A stretch of DNA of 64,000 nucleotides from Brienomyrus brachyistius (GCF_023856365.1 NW_026042791.1:1-64000); one strand, 5' to 3'; shown: positions 32,112 through 45,082, counted from the stretch's first letter. A program made the numbers and translations. The notes: generated by a model from the letters alone, not told the origin.

Positions 32112-33284
32112 TATACTGAACAAAAATATAAACGCAACACTCTTGTTTCTGCTCCCATTTTTCATGAGATGGACTTAAAGACCTACAATTCATTCCAGAT
32201 ACACAATATTACCATTTCTCTCAAACATTTCTCACAAATCAGTCTAAATGTGTGATAGTGAGCACTTCTGCTTTGCTGAGATAATCCATCCCACCTCACA
32301 GGTGTGCCACATCAAGATGCTGATCTGACATCATGGGTAGTGCACAGGTGTACCTTATACTGCCCACAATAAAAGGCCACCCTGGAATGTGCAGTTTTTT
32401 GCTTTATTGGGGGTCTGGGGACTCAGAACCGGTCAGTATCTGGTGTGACCACCATTTGCCTCATGCAATGCAACACATCTTCTTCGCATAGAGTTTATCA
32501 GATTGTCAATTGTGGCCTGTGGAATGTTGGTCCACTCCTCTTCAATGGCTGTGCGAAGTTGTTGGATATTAGTGGGAACTGGTACACGCTGTCGTATACG
32601 CCGGTCAAGCACATCCCAAACATGCTCAACGGGTGACATGTCCGGTGAGTATGCTGGCCATGCAAGAACTGGGACATTTTCAGCTTCCAAGAACTGTGTA
32701 CAGATCCTTGCAACATGGGGCCGTGCATTATCTGTCTGAGTGGCTGGTCTCAGACGATCTTGGAGGTGAACCTGCTGGATGTGGAGGTCCTGGGCTGGTG
32801 TGGTTACACGTGGTCTGCGGTTGTGAGGCCGGTTGGATGTACTGCCATATTCTCTGAAACGCCTTTGGAGACGGCTTATGGTTGAGAAATGAACATTCAA
32901 TGCACGAGCAACAGATCTGGTTGACATTCCTGCTGTCAGCATGCCAATTGCACGCTCCCTCAATGCTTGTGGCATCTGTGGCATTTTGCTGTGAGACAAA
33001 ACTGCACATTCCAGGGTGGCCTTTTATTGTGGGCAGTATAAGGTACACCTGTGCACTACCCATGATGTCAGATCAGCATCTTGATGTGGCACACCTGTGA
33101 GGTGGGATGGATTATCTCAGCAAAGCAGAAGTGCTCACTATCACACATTTAGACTGATTTGTGAGAAATGTTTGAGAGAAATGGTAATATTGTGTATCTG
33201 GAATGAATTGTAGATCTTTAAGTCCATCTCATGAAAAATGGGAGCAAAAACAAAAGTGTTGCGTTTATATTTTTGTTCAGTGTA
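32112..33284 (-). mobile_element. Tc1-type transposon with long inverted repeats, internally deleted
   Basis: Terminal inverted repeats of roughly 285-290 bp (32112-32400 and 33000-33284) start TACTGAACAAAAATATAAAC and are bounded by TA, the Tc1/mariner target. Arms are close to identical. Length is about 1.17 kb, shorter than a full Tc1-like element of 1.6 kb or so, because part of the transposase gene is gone. Confidence 0.9.
32433..32984 (-). pseudogene. Tc1-type transposase with in-frame internal deletion
   Basis: Tc1 transposases bind the inverted repeats and cut by a DDE/D site. From ATG 32984 the frame keeps the N-terminal helix-turn-helix (MSTRSVARALNVHFSTISR). After DRLRPATQT it jumps to the second catalytic Asp in DNARPH and the third acidic residue in SPVEHVWD, and ends GGHTRY. 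About 150 residues with the first catalytic Asp are missing compared with usual 330-345-residue transposases, yet the frame stays open. The product cannot catalyse transposition but could still bind DNA. Confidence 0.85.
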
Positions 33285-33733
33285 CATTGATTTACAGAAT
33301 CAAATTTAAAAAACAAAAATACACTGATTTTATACAGATTACTAACTTTTGGGGATCACAATACAAATCTAAATATTTTAGACAAGTTACTTATCTGCTT
33401 ATTGAATGGTGGGCGAAAAAAATATCTGTATAGTGTCCATTATCTAAAACCCCGCAATGACGTAGTTTGTGTTGTTCTTAAAATAATATTAACTTAAACG
33501 GTCAATCTGATTTTCTGGAGGAAAAATAATAGTTTTGATGAATCAACAGCTTGGGAAAATAGTCGCTAGATTAATTCAAAGAAAAATTGTCTGTAGTTGC
33601 ACCTCAACAGTATAACCAGTGATAATACTATATAAATAAAATTAAAGTAATGGCACCAGCATAGACAGACACAGTAACAGTACAGAATGAGGTAAGAGTG
33701 GCAGTGTGAGGAAATGTCAGCGTCACTGGCTGG

Positions 33734-34039
33734 TTAACAGCAATGGGGAGGAAACTTGTCTCTAAATCTGGAAATGCTTGTGCAGATGGATGGATGGAAG
33801 GTGAAAAGTGACAGTGCTGGGTGGCTAGAGTCTCTCAAGGTGCTGCTTGCTTTTCTGAGGCAGCACCTGAAGACGATGCCTTTGACCGCCAGAAGCTGTG
33901 TGCCCGAGGAACTGGAAGCTGTTGAAGCCTCTACAGCATCCTCTGCGATGTAGATAGGACTTTGGGGAGTCATCCGTTTGCGAAAGTCCAGGATCAGCTC
34001 CTTGGTTTCTCTAGCGTTGAGGGTGATGTTGTTATACAT
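33734..34039 (-). pseudogene. LINE ORF2 fragment (Rex-like)
   Basis: Minus-strand open stretch with NARETKELILDFRKR, the pattern that follows the reverse transcriptase catalytic site in fish LINEs, then directly LRDSSHPALSLF, from the far C-terminus. The sequence between them is deleted. Confidence 0.55.
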
Positions 34040-34331
34040 GGTGAAGAGCTGGGCCTACAAATCCCAGCATTCAAGAGGTGAAAATACAGACTTAGAGGGA
34101 ATTTGGGAAAAGTGAAAAAATCCTCTTTACTCGTGTCTGTATAAATCTCACCAAGCGTAACTTTGCAGATTAAAGACTGGCTGAGAGTGTAAATGTAAAC
34201 GCTGATAAGGAGTCAGGAACAAAGTGCTCATGTAGTGCACACCTGGGTCCAGAGGGCCCTTGTTCAGATGGAAAACTGAACAGGCATCTTTTGTGCTAAA
34301 TGACAGCCGGTGCTGCTCAAGATGATGGACA

Positions 34332-34631
34332 CTATGGGGAAATAAAAAAAAAAAGAGTTTTGAATGAAAAGACACACAAGAGTAACAGTGCAGCCTTGGT
34401 CACGTCTCCCCAGCTCATGACTGGACCAGGCTCCACATTGACCCCAAAACTGGCTTTACACACAGGAAACTCACTGAAACTCAACACAACATTGTCCTGA
34501 TCTTGCCTGGGGAGTTTCACCTGGTTACTGAGATGACCGGCAGCACAGACAGTCTTACCAGCAACAGATATGCTATTAAGGGGTGCGAAGCGTCTGCTGC
34601 CAGCACATGGCTTTATATCTGTCGGCTGCAT
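34332..34631 (-). CDS. Unidentified open frame, possibly an exon
   Basis: About 99 codons open on the minus strand, with evenly mixed composition (VCKASFGVNVEPGPVMSWGD) that looks coding rather than chance. An acceptor-like CTCTTTATAG lies upstream near 34660. It ends in a hydrophobic Leu/Val/Phe run. I do not recognise the family. It may be an exon of a decayed gene or transposon. Confidence 0.25.
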   Translation of the reverse strand: MQPTDIKPCAGSRRFAPLNSISVAGKTVCAAGHLSNQVKLPRQDQDNVVLSFSEFPVCKASFGVNVEPGPVMSWGDVTKAALLLLCVFSFKTLFFFISP

Positions 34632-34659
34632 TTGCGCTGCTCCTCCCTCCTATAAAGAG

Positions 34660-35506
34660 GACAGTTGAACAGCAGTGTGAAGAAAGGGCACAGAAGCAGA
34701 AGTCAGTGGAAAAAGCCCCATTACTAACCCTAAGCCCAACTTACTGCAAACAGCCCACTGTATTTCATATGTCTGCTTCATATTTTCCATTTAATTGCCA
34801 TAATCTCTGGCAGTCAGTGACAAAAGTTATTTACCCTTAAACAGTACTGAGATTGAGTAGAGTGAGGTACTTAAGCGGTATTATGGAAGAATAAAAGCTG
34901 AGTCCCATGTCCAGGCGAGATGCGTAGCTGACAGGCTGATGAATGTTTCAAACTCTTACCTCCACCGTACTGACAGGAACGGCGAGCTGCTGTGGCATCA
35001 TGGCATTAAACTTCTGTTTCTCCAGGGAAGAAAACAACCAAGACCAACCTTAATAATTCACACACTTTGAAGACTGACATAAATGGTAAATATGAGACGT
35101 AAATATCATCCAACACTACCAGGTACTCAGTGAATACTCAGTCATGCAGAAATATAATCTAAAGTTATAATTATGGGGACACGTGGCCGTCCACTGCAGG
35201 TGACAATGTCCTAAACTCTTTCATACTTAAAGAACACATACAGTTATTACTTTGTAAGGATGCATAAAACTCCAGTTCAGTAAATTTATGGAATATATAC
35301 TGCAGCAACTACTTTATAGTCATTTATTAAGTAACTGACTTATTTCTTCCCTGCGGGAACTTGTAATTATGCTGAAATAAAAATGTAACTTAACAGCGTT
35401 AAAAAGAACTCAGGAATCCAGTCCAAAATGCTTTAGTTTGACATGTGATCAAAATTCAAACTAAATTTCATAGAGTAAACTAATACATGATAGCATCCAT
35501 GCAAAA
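34660..35506. other. No gene recognised
   Basis: AT-rich sequence with no recognised coding or repeat structure. Confidence 0.4.
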
Positions 35507-36300
35507 GATCAACGGCAGAACAGGGGCTCTTAAGGCAGACTGCATTAAAAAGGAATTAATCATCTCTCTCAATTTAAATTTGGGATAATAATTCTCTTCA
35601 GAAGCCTCCATAGAATAGTGCATCCATCCCCTCACTTATGTGTAGAGACGTATCCTAAGGCTCTGGCAACAACATTCAGGTCAACAGCATCAAAAATTTC
35701 ACAGCTAGTTTTAAAACTTGTTTTTCACTTTACGTTACAGCAAGTTAGTTAATATTAAATTATTGCAACGTGCAGATTAATAGTCAGAAAAGGTTTTTGA
35801 AATTTACATAATGATAAATGAGAACTATATTTGATTACTAATTACTGTTGACTAATTTCCTGTCTGGACTTTTCCCCCTTCATTGTTAAAAGTCATTATA
35901 TGTCTGGGTGCCAGTCAGTGGAAGCACACAGACACCTGGCCTATTCATTCAGCACCAGCCCATCAAGTAGAGAATTCAGCACCACGGACAGTGACCTGTG
36001 TTACTATGACATCAGGTCATTGGCTCTAAATATTTTTCTAGAAATAACTAAATGGCTCTATTGTAGAAATTTCCAGCCAGAGACTGGGTTCCTATATGAA
36101 GAGAATATTATTATTCAGACAAAGAAAATAAACTACAGAAAACTAGCTCTGCATGTCATCTCCCCTTTACTCCTTAAGCAGGGCACACGCACATCAACAA
36201 GTACCAATGCAGCAAATACAGATGAACAATTTCACAGCTTCAGAAGAAGTCAGATTTCTGTGTAATTCAGAGATTGTCAAAGACTTCTGATAGAACATTT
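35507..36300 (+). repeat. Unclassified interspersed repeat, copy B
   Basis: It matches 15607-16262 from GATCAACGGCAGAACAGGGG onward and continues without the 1-kb insertion seen in copy A. The plus-strand frame from 35900 stays open for 121 codons (LCYYDIRSLALNIF, then YRKLALHVISPLLLKQ). The same peptide pattern is seen in copy C. Confidence 0.75.
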
Positions 36301-37288
36301 TCTGCACTTGAGTCTAATTTCAAGATAAATTGCACCTGGGTCTATTAAAACAAGGTGATGCTGCCTGACCTACCAACCAAGGCTGGGGAGGAAACGTAGG
36401 AATACAAGGAAAGCAAGGAAGAAAAGCAGCCACCCTATCTCATGGTCACGGACACAAACATCAGGGAGTGTTATGAAGAAGACACCACACTTAGGACCAT
36501 TGGTTTTACGCAGTGAATTACACCAGAGAGAGTTTTTACATTCTAGCTGTGTTATGTAACATTCCTCAGCCTTCAGCTTTTTTCCCCACACAATGCAGGA
36601 CATGCAGGGGTGCCAAACAAAACAGTGGAGCTGCAGTGTAGCCAATTATTTCTTTCAGTAGTTTTAAGATGGTTTGTGAGGTTGTGTGTTAGAGATGGCG
36701 GTGAGCAACACTGAGGCATCTCAGGGAACCATGTTGCCCATATTAAAAAACATGCACGCATGCAACTCAGGCAATCCAGCATTTCTTATTTCAGTTACGT
36801 ATGACACTGCATGTTGCGGTTTTACATGTTCACTACAAGTCAGTGGTTTTTTCCTTGTATGATTATGGCCACATTCACACCAAAAACACACTAGACATAC
36901 TGTACAAGGCACTCAAGGGAAAAATTCTCAGAACACAAAGTGAATGTATCAACCGAAGAAGGATTTTTCCTTTTCGGAATATTCATTTTTTTCCATGTGG
37001 AACCACTGTCCATGATTCAATTGAGTGCATTCAAAGAATGATACATCAAAACTAATAGTGACAAAATATTCATTTAATATGCATTGTACATGAATGTAGG
37101 ACTTAGATGTTGATGAATTTCTCATCAGTGAAGGGCATATACACTTAAGGGGTATTATGAAAAAAAAAGTTGAGAACCCAGAAGTAACTATCCGATTAAA
37201 GATGTAATCTGGTACATGTGCAGACCAGTGATGGATATGTAAATGATTCAAATTGCAAGGAGTTGGCATGTTTAATCACCAGACACAG
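36301..37288. other. No gene recognised
   Basis: Sequence between the repeat copy and a Tc1-type relic; no coding or terminal repeat structure recognised. Confidence 0.4.
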
Positions 37289-37945
37289 GATGCCTCGTAG
37301 TCACATTAGACAGTGTTAACGGCACTTGACGGAGTTTGATAGGGTTGCATTGCGGGTTTACATGAAGCCAGGTGGTCATGTGCTGCAATTGCATGTGGGC
37401 CATGCGGATATCACAGTGGCCTGATATTGAAACCAATGGGCACGTGAGGCATCCACACACGTCGTGAAGTTTCTGGTCATCCAAGACAGACCACGCCAAG
37501 GAAGGATCGTCGGATTGTGCTCCAAGCATCACAGATCCCCATGACACCTGCGCCTGATATATGGACACAGCTACTGGACTCTCTACAACACCCTATATCA
37601 TCGTGTCGCGATGACTGGCATCAGCTGGACTACGGGTTCACCGTCCCATGCATAGGCTGCCGTTCACAATAGCACAGAAACGGTTGCGTTTGGAGTGGTG
37701 TAGTCACTGGGAGGCATGGACTGATGGACTGATGACGACTGGCGTCCTACCATGTTCAGCGATACATCTCAGTTCTGCAGTACCACAGATGACCGTCATG
37801 TGCGTATGGTGGCGCTGCAGGGAGAGGAGCAATCCTGCCAATGCTGTGGAGTGACACACCACACTCTGACGGCACAGTGGTACACCAGTGACATCCTAGT
37901 AGTATCCGGGCCCAGGGGTGTGCTATACCCTACTGACATGGGACC
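37289..37945 (+). pseudogene. Degenerate Tc1-type transposase
   Basis: It starts at ATG 37289 as MPRSHIRQC, then a stop, in the pattern of fish Tc1-like proteins. Further along are RLRLEWCSHWEAWTDG at about 37683 and a degenerate form of the first catalytic region (MFSDTSQFC, where FSDESRFC is usual) at about 37752. Many stops and frameshifts; the end with the last catalytic residue is not recognisable. Confidence 0.6.
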
Positions 37946-38754
37946 AGCAGTGTGACCATACCGCCAACTCCGTGGTCCGTTTGATCTGATGATTATAATC
38001 ATCGCGATACAGTCACATGCCCTTTCATCACATGCAGATTTCATTTTCACAACTTAGTCTGTTGCCCTTCACTTTTTTGCCACTGAGTTTGTGTTTTGAC
38101 ACTAAGTTGATGGGAATTGATTATTTAAGCGTCATCTAAATAGCTTATATTAATTGGGTAAATTGCATAAGACTCACATGGTATTTTGAAAAGATTCCCA
38201 TATGCGCTGATTAGCTGGGGTTGATCCAAGCAGCTGTGCACTTTTCTCCTGTAACATAAAAGTTTGCTTTTAGGACAGAAAACAAGGTTAAGACCATATT
38301 ATGTAGTTTACATCTATCAAAATAAAACCAAAGTCACTGTTACCAAAAGAGTAACCATGTGTTATCAAATTTCCTAACATTTTGCTTCATCTTACTTTGG
38401 ATGCCCATGGTTAGGAGAGAAGCAGAAATCTGCTCAATCATAAGAAAGACTTTTATTGCTACAGGGAGTGAGATCTTGTTGCAGGTGACAAGGCAGGATA
38501 GAGTGTGTTTAGAAAAATAATGAAGAGGGAATGTGAGTGTGAGCTATCGTGGCATCTGTGTATAACCCAATATGGCGGCATCCTTCTGAATGTAAATAAC
38601 ATAGCCGGCTTAATTAGCTTAATCAAGCGTAATTGAACTAAGGAAAATTTAGCAATATACTTTCCCTGCTTGGTGTGATAAATACAGCAGCAGCTGCTGG
38701 TGGACGGGCTACAAACAGACATCAAGAAGAAATCCCACCTCACAGCCATTTACT

Positions 38755-39600
38755 GTACCAAACCCCTTAATGTAACTTGTAAAGATGTAGGTATTGGCGT
38801 ATTCACACATTCATTTGCAGTGTCCACTTCCTGTCCAGTAAATTTGGCAGGACGGAATTTGAATAACCTATAGGTCTGACTCATGTATGCGGCTGAAGGA
38901 GTAAAGATAGAATGGGTGAAGAATCCTGTTATACAGTCCTAGTAGACCGAGAACCACCTGATTGCTACTGTAGTTGGAATCAAGGGCTGAGCTGCATGGT
39001 GGCCTGGGGGACAATCATGAAAACACAGACCCACTGATATCCTCAAAACCCACAATCAAAAGGGGAGTCAGGCACGGTGGCCAACCACTTGGCCCGTTAA
39101 GCCACATGGTGGCCCGATGAGCAGGCAAACACACTATGGGCTAAGGGGTACAAGACAGAGGAGAGAATAGGATGGCCAGTGACATGTGAACAGGACAAGG
39201 CAGGGATGGATTCTGACATAGGTACCATACTACTTTGTTTAAATATGCCCAAGTGCATAGAATGTTTTAGTGCAAGTCTTAGACAATGGTATCTCTGAAT
39301 GACACCGCAGTCTGACTCTTCCTGAAGGCCCTGAGAAGTTGTTTGTATGCACTTGCTGCCTTGACACTTGCTGATGTGCGTGTGCTCTGCTTGAGCAGTA
39401 AAGGGGAGATCACATGCAGAGATGATTTTCTGTAGCTTCTCAGTCCGAGTAAAAATAAAATCTTCTCGTTATATAGGAACCAAGTCTCTGGCTGGAAATT
39501 TCTACAACAGAGCCATTTAGTCATTTATAGAAATATACAGAGCCAATGAAGGAACCAGATGTCACAGCACAGTAACACAGGTCACTGTCCGTGGAACTGA
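38755..39600 (-). repeat. Unclassified interspersed repeat, copy C
   Basis: Reverse-strand match to 17267-17950 and to the later part of copy B. The minus-strand frame 39524-39279 (TKWLCCRNFQPETWFLY, then SSLHVISPLLLKQ) parallels the open frame in copy B. Confidence 0.7.
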
Positions 39601-40480
39601 ATGAATAGGATAACCGGCCAATGTGTTTGTGTGCTTACACTGATTATATGTCAGGGGGGAAAATATTTATATCATTGTTGCGATGAACGTCATTCCAGCA
39701 AGTGGTTACGTCGTTCACGCAAGTGGTCATGCGGAACCAAAGTTTACTCACCTGTGTGCACCCGAGGGGAAGGCATTAACGGACGCACCTGCTCTTTATT
39801 TTGGATAAAGTCGGCAAAACGCATTGGTAGCGCGACAAGCAAAGGGTCAAATCTACACCAAGTGCTTCTGGAACTGTGCTGCGATTGTGTACTGAAAAGT
39901 AGACTCTGAACGGACAGCCGGTAAGACCATGAACCATGCGTGTTGGACTTTGTTGCAAATGTTATTTGTAGCAAGCACTACCTGTTGCGAGTGGGGTTTA
40001 TTTCTTAATGGGGTGCGCTAATGAGGCATTGAGGCGCTGGTGCTGGCTTGTAACATTATATGAGTTGTGGTATTTGACTGTATTAGGAATAAATGGTGTG
40101 CTGTAAGTGTCTTAATGACAATATGTGGAATGCTGTTTTATTGATTCAGATGTTTGCATTAATGCGGTTTAAAAGGGGGGGTTCTATTTTTAGTTTATCT
40201 AAAAGTTAAATATTAAATTGCTAAAAAGAAAAAAAAAAAGTATTAAGGGTGAACTTTCCTTTTAATAATTCATATGGGCAGAAGTGTTAAACCTATTGTT
40301 CGATTGTCTAATTGGTTAGCTTTTCATTGCAATTTATTGCGTTGAGTAACTCATTTATGTGTTTCCCCAGTGGTTTGATCTTAAACTTTGATGTTTGGAG
40401 GAATTTTATTCAGAACAAGTTATGTATAATTGTGTGGAAATTTGAAGCTGAGATTGGTCATTCATTGTATATTTTGTGTG

Positions 40481-40544
<64 letters not shown>

Positions 40545-41025
40545 TTTAAAGTAAAATTTTGTGTTTGCTCATAAGATAGATTGGTGAAAGTTGGTGTTTT
40601 GTGGTTTAAGGTTTTTCACCTGTAAATGCCTGGCTTGAGGAAAGCGAAGATAAAATAAAAAGGGATAAAGAGTCCAAAAAGAAGGCCTGGTTATTCTGAG
40701 TGAAATCCAGTTATATGTTCAGTTTTGGTACATCTCTATCAAGTGAGGGGTAAAGCACAGTAAGAATTGTGATCACTTGACAATCATTGAGGGGAAAAAT
40801 GTAAAAATATATACAGTAAGGACAATATAATCGTAATTTAATGTATCCCTTCTGCTCTTTAAAAAGCACAATGTCTGACTGACAAATATGTCTATTATTA
40901 GCACATTTTAATAATTTAATTAATATTAAGCAGTACACCTATTTCCTGTAATCACTCTGCGTTAAAGCAATTTTTAAAACTAGCTGTGAACTGGATGCTG
41001 TTCTGACTGTTGTTGCCATGGTGCC
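39601..41025. other. No gene recognised; contains a TA microsatellite
   Basis: A TA run of about 60 bp lies at 40482-40541. A plus-strand open stretch at 39601-39909 ends near a GTAAGA donor at about 39919, but no product is recognised. Confidence 0.35.
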
Positions 41026-43078
41026 TTATTTACTTTCAAATCGCATTGTCCACAACCTGATCAAAGGACCAAACTTTAAAATCAGTGCAGGGTAGTGTCG
41101 CAAGTAGTGATGCTTAGGCTTTAACCTATGTCCTGGAAAGAAAGAAAATCTACAAGCAAGATATTCTTGGATAAGAACGTCAAGGTATGCAACCTCTGGC
41201 AATAAAATTTTCTGTGCACAAATCAGCTCCACAATGTCTTTTAGCTGAAGGGTCAACTGCCAATCATCATCTGTGGGCTCTTTCACCTTGTCACACATGA
41301 TCACAGGAAGAAGTCTTAGAAAATTCCAGTTCTGAACAGCCTGACCATAAAGCTTTACTCCATTGGAGTTTACTGCACATGGCTTACTCAACACATCAGA
41401 GCCACTGTACTTAAATTTCTTAATGCGTCTATTCAGAATTGAATAAGTGAACCACTTTTTTTGCTTGATGAAGTACTTCAGGTAAAGGGCTAAATCATAG
41501 GAAAGGATACCCTCAAAAATGTCATGGCCTAAACAAGGTGGCAGGCCAGGCATACAAACATCGAAGTAATTCAATGAATTAAAACTCAGATATTATACCT
41601 TCAACGTTTTGTTGTTCCTCAGACTGTAAAATGCATTTGGATCTGTTTGAAAATCTGTTCGGGTTGTCCGGCAATACCTGCAGAAATATTCAGAAAAACT
41701 AAAATTTTCTGTAAATCCACCGATATTATGAGACCCCAAATTGTCCCCTGCAATGCACAAAACAGTCCCTTTAACTTTTTCCTCTGCCACCGTTATTCCA
41801 TTGTCTTCCAGGTCTTTTAAGTCTGCAATGAGCCTTGAGAAAACTTTGTCATGGCCAAAGTGTTTGAAGTCTTTTTCCTGACACAGCATTACAAGTGACA
41901 TGTGGTCTGTACTTGATGAGGTGGTAAATTAGCCAGAGACAAATATACAGCTACTACTTTGTGCTGCTTTTTGCTGAACCTAATGGGTTCACCGCCTCAA
42001 AAGAATCTTGATATAGAATTAGTTTTAGACATGATGGGTTTTGAGAAAAGAACTCATTGTTTTTATATACCTGACCATCACTGACATCACAAAGCACATC
42101 AGTGTATGGTACGTATGTACCCTGTGCAGCACAATTCTGCCATAAGTCTGACTCCAGTAAATGTCTCAAAGTGTCTTTCAATGGAACATAGTAGGCAAAC
42201 CTCTGTGACCTTGTTTCATCCCTTCCTAAGTACAACTTTACAGGTTCTGTGTATCTAAACATCTGTTTAAAAGCCCTAGTTCTTGAAAAATTGGTTCTCA
42301 TTGGTCCTTCATGACTAATGGTGAAAAGGTCAGATTCCTTCACAACATCACATATACTACCAATAACCTCATCTGTTAATTCAGTTAAGTCACTTTTCAG
42401 GAATGCACTTAATTTATTCAAAGTATATGTCTGTCCTAGTTCATGTATGCTTAGCATCTCTTCAATAATATTTTGTATAGTTGATGCTGGCAGAAGAAAC
42501 TGCCCATGTAATTTCAAGTAGAAAAGAGAAATATTTCTAAGAAAAAGGTCACTGAAATTTTCTGTAAGATGGACTTCACCTTCATCAGTCTCACTAAATC
42601 TCTCTGTAGGGCCTGTAACTAACGGTTCAGTTTCAAGAAACTGAGAAACTGTCTCCTTATTAAGATCTCTTATACTGTCCACAGAACATTGTCTGTGTTT
42701 CCTGGACATGTAGGCTGTAAACGACGATCTCACAGTGAACGTATGGTCGCATCCTGTCACCGGACATGTCACAACACGTCCTTCGGCTATATGTTCCTTT
42801 AAGTGAGCTGTTAGTGATCTGACATCGCGACATTGGCGCTGGCACATAGACATATTACACGTAAACACCGTAAGGGCATTTGTAGTATCAATATATGAAT
42901 CTGTGTTATGTTTACGGTAAAAATGAGCCTTAAATTCCCCATATGAACGAAACGTATTGTGGCAATCTGTAGCGCCACACTTGAACACGCATCGTGGTTC
43001 ATGACGGTGAAGTTTGACATGTAAAACATGTTCCCTAAGGGTTTGCACTGATGTTCCACAGAAATAACAACTAAACAT
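41026..43078 (-). pseudogene. C2H2 zinc-finger, CACTA/EnSpm-like transposase-family protein, broken
   Basis: It begins at ATG 43078 (MFSCYFCGTSVQTLREH). Several C2H2-like fingers occupy the first 130 residues (CHNTFRSYGEFKAHFYRKH; CPVTGCDHTFTVRSSF), followed by a long linker. Two frame changes lie near 41960-41900: KKQHKVVAVYLSLANL and MSLVMLCQEKDFKHFG are in different frames. Conserved downstream blocks are GTVLCIAGDNLGSHNIGGF, CRYCRTTR, LPPCLGHDIFEGILSYDLAL (HD.FEG, as in CACTA-type transposases), LKPKHHYLRHYPALI and WTMRFESK, where it stops. A stretch between 41593 and 41560 is deleted. The family occurs in many fish genomes as uncharacterised proteins. Confidence 0.65.
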
Positions 43079-43610
43079 TGTAACTGCGTGAACAAACACG
43101 CACTCTATTGCTGTTTTAAACACCTAAATGCTGTTTCACATCCCGCTTGCAAATCTAAGTTTTACATGTGCTGCCAAGATACGTTCATGCGCCGTCAACA
43201 CGGTACATGCTACTCGTGTTTAAAACCACACACTGCTTAACACTGCTTAAAACGATTTAATTTAACTTACCAATTTGCCCAGACACATTTATTTTATTTT
43301 ATATTCCCACTAGTTTGTAGATTTTTTTTAAATGTTATGTTTGTTATTGGGTGCTTTCCACTTCATGTACCCACATACAGCGCTGGCTTAAAGCAATACA
43401 TTCTGGTCCTGACGCAATGCATTGTGGTTAGATTTTTATCGTCCGCTGCATTATGTCACCATGTCACGTCGTACAAAAACCTCGCGAGAGCAAGACAGAT
43501 CATCCTGCACCTCTTAAGTGTTATGTAGTTTTGCCTGAAACGCAAAAATAAAACAAAGCAATTAAAGCCGATCAGTGGCTCAAATTCTGCTGTAGCGATT
43601 GAAGAACTTT

Positions 43611-43720
43611 TGTCGGAAGTTGGATTCGAACCCACGCCTTACTTCGGAGAACAGAATACCCCTTACTTTGAAAGGCCATTTTCGCTGCGCAGGAGGCTTT
43701 AGACCGCTCGGCCATGGGGC
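43611..43720 (-). pseudogene. tRNA-Leu-like pseudogene or tRNA-derived element
   Basis: The minus strand holds an A-box-like TGGCCGAGCGGTCTAA and a B box GGCGTGGGTTCGAATCC in the order of tRNA-Leu. The 3' acceptor strand (TTCCGAC) does not pair with the seven bases before the A box, and no normal anticodon stem is evident, so it is not a working tRNA gene by eye. The spacing between the boxes is long. Confidence 0.45.
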
Positions 43721-45082
43721 AGTTTCCAGTTGAACCCTAAGGAGTAGGTTAAGTCCAGCCTTGGCTTCCAAGCTGACGTTTTTCTACATATGTGCTTGTG
43801 TATCATGGACAGTAAGAGGGGGCAGGCAAGGAGAGAATTTCTCTCTTTGGGGATCAATAGAGTGTTGTTATTATAACGTCTAAAACGTATGATGGTCTGT
43901 CGATAAATCAATAACAATATCAATGAAGTCAATGTTTATCTAAAGGAATCAGAATTCAGGAAAAGCCAGGGGCCGGACCGAGTGTAGGGGGCGTGGCCAG
44001 AGACAGCCTGCTGACTGTTCCAAATCATGGGTGCATGTTACAAGTCCGGAACATATTTTAACTTAGTACTAACTTAGCATCATATTTGATCTGATTCGAC
44101 TGAATATCCCAGGTTTCCATCTCTCATGCATCTGGTGTGACGTGTTTTCAGACTCTCAGGCTGGCGCAAAGAAATCTTACGGGAATTGAACGTCTCACTC
44201 CGGTCAGCTGACCAAAGTTGGTAACCTTGGTATTGTGTGTAGGAGATTCGGTATAACTATAATTTCGTTCTCCATTTACATGCCCGTAGTGTCTTTAACC
44301 GGCTGCACAAACTGGATCCGCCTCCATTACGACACAACTTTGCCCTTATTGGCTTAAGAATTTAGTCACATACATGACGTATATCTGCTATTTCTCCCGA
44401 GAAGCAGGTAAAGCAGTGGTAACTGCTTTGTAGTTAATTTACCTGGTAAAATTAAGTTTAAATAAATGATATAAATACTGTAATAGTACTCGTGAGCTTT
44501 GTTTATTTGTTATTAGTTATTGTAATGTTGCGCTGCTTTATTTGTTTAATCGTCTAGTCTGTGGAGACATTCAAGTTAATCAAATAAGAATTGCACTGTA
44601 CACTGTACATGACCATAAAAACTTTGTATCCTTGAAATAAATGTTTTTGATCTTTTCCTTGGCAGTTATCTTTTTACACAGGGCCTCTATGTACACGATA
44701 GTTTTTTTTTTCACGACTAACAGTATGGATCAGGAGTTGGTTATTGTAAAAGAAGTAATGTGCATGCAGGTGATATTTGTATAGATTTATCCACACCCTT
44801 GTAGCAGTGCTGCCATTGCAGTCAGATCTCGCAAACTAGGAGTATTAGTTGTCTTTATTTCTCTTTATTTCTTGACGCCAACCCTCTCCATTAATCCGGG
44901 CTTGGGACTGGCACCTACCTGAGCTGGCTTGCTCCCTTAAGTGGCTGGGTTAGGCTAAACTATATATATATATTTACCAAGACTACAATAAAACATCTCG
45001 AAATGTGTAGTCTAGCAAAACGCAGTTTAAAGAAGGTAGCCTACCTGGCGAAATTGCAAACAAATTAAGGGCGTTAGGCAGC
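43721..45082. other. No gene recognised
   Basis: Mixed AT-rich spacer with short microsatellites, including a TA run near 44962. No coding or transposon ends recognised. Confidence 0.4.

Noticed and set aside
40312..40554. 80-codon frame ending in an IYIYIY run
   Set aside because: It overlaps the TA microsatellite at 40482-40541 and has no homology signal.
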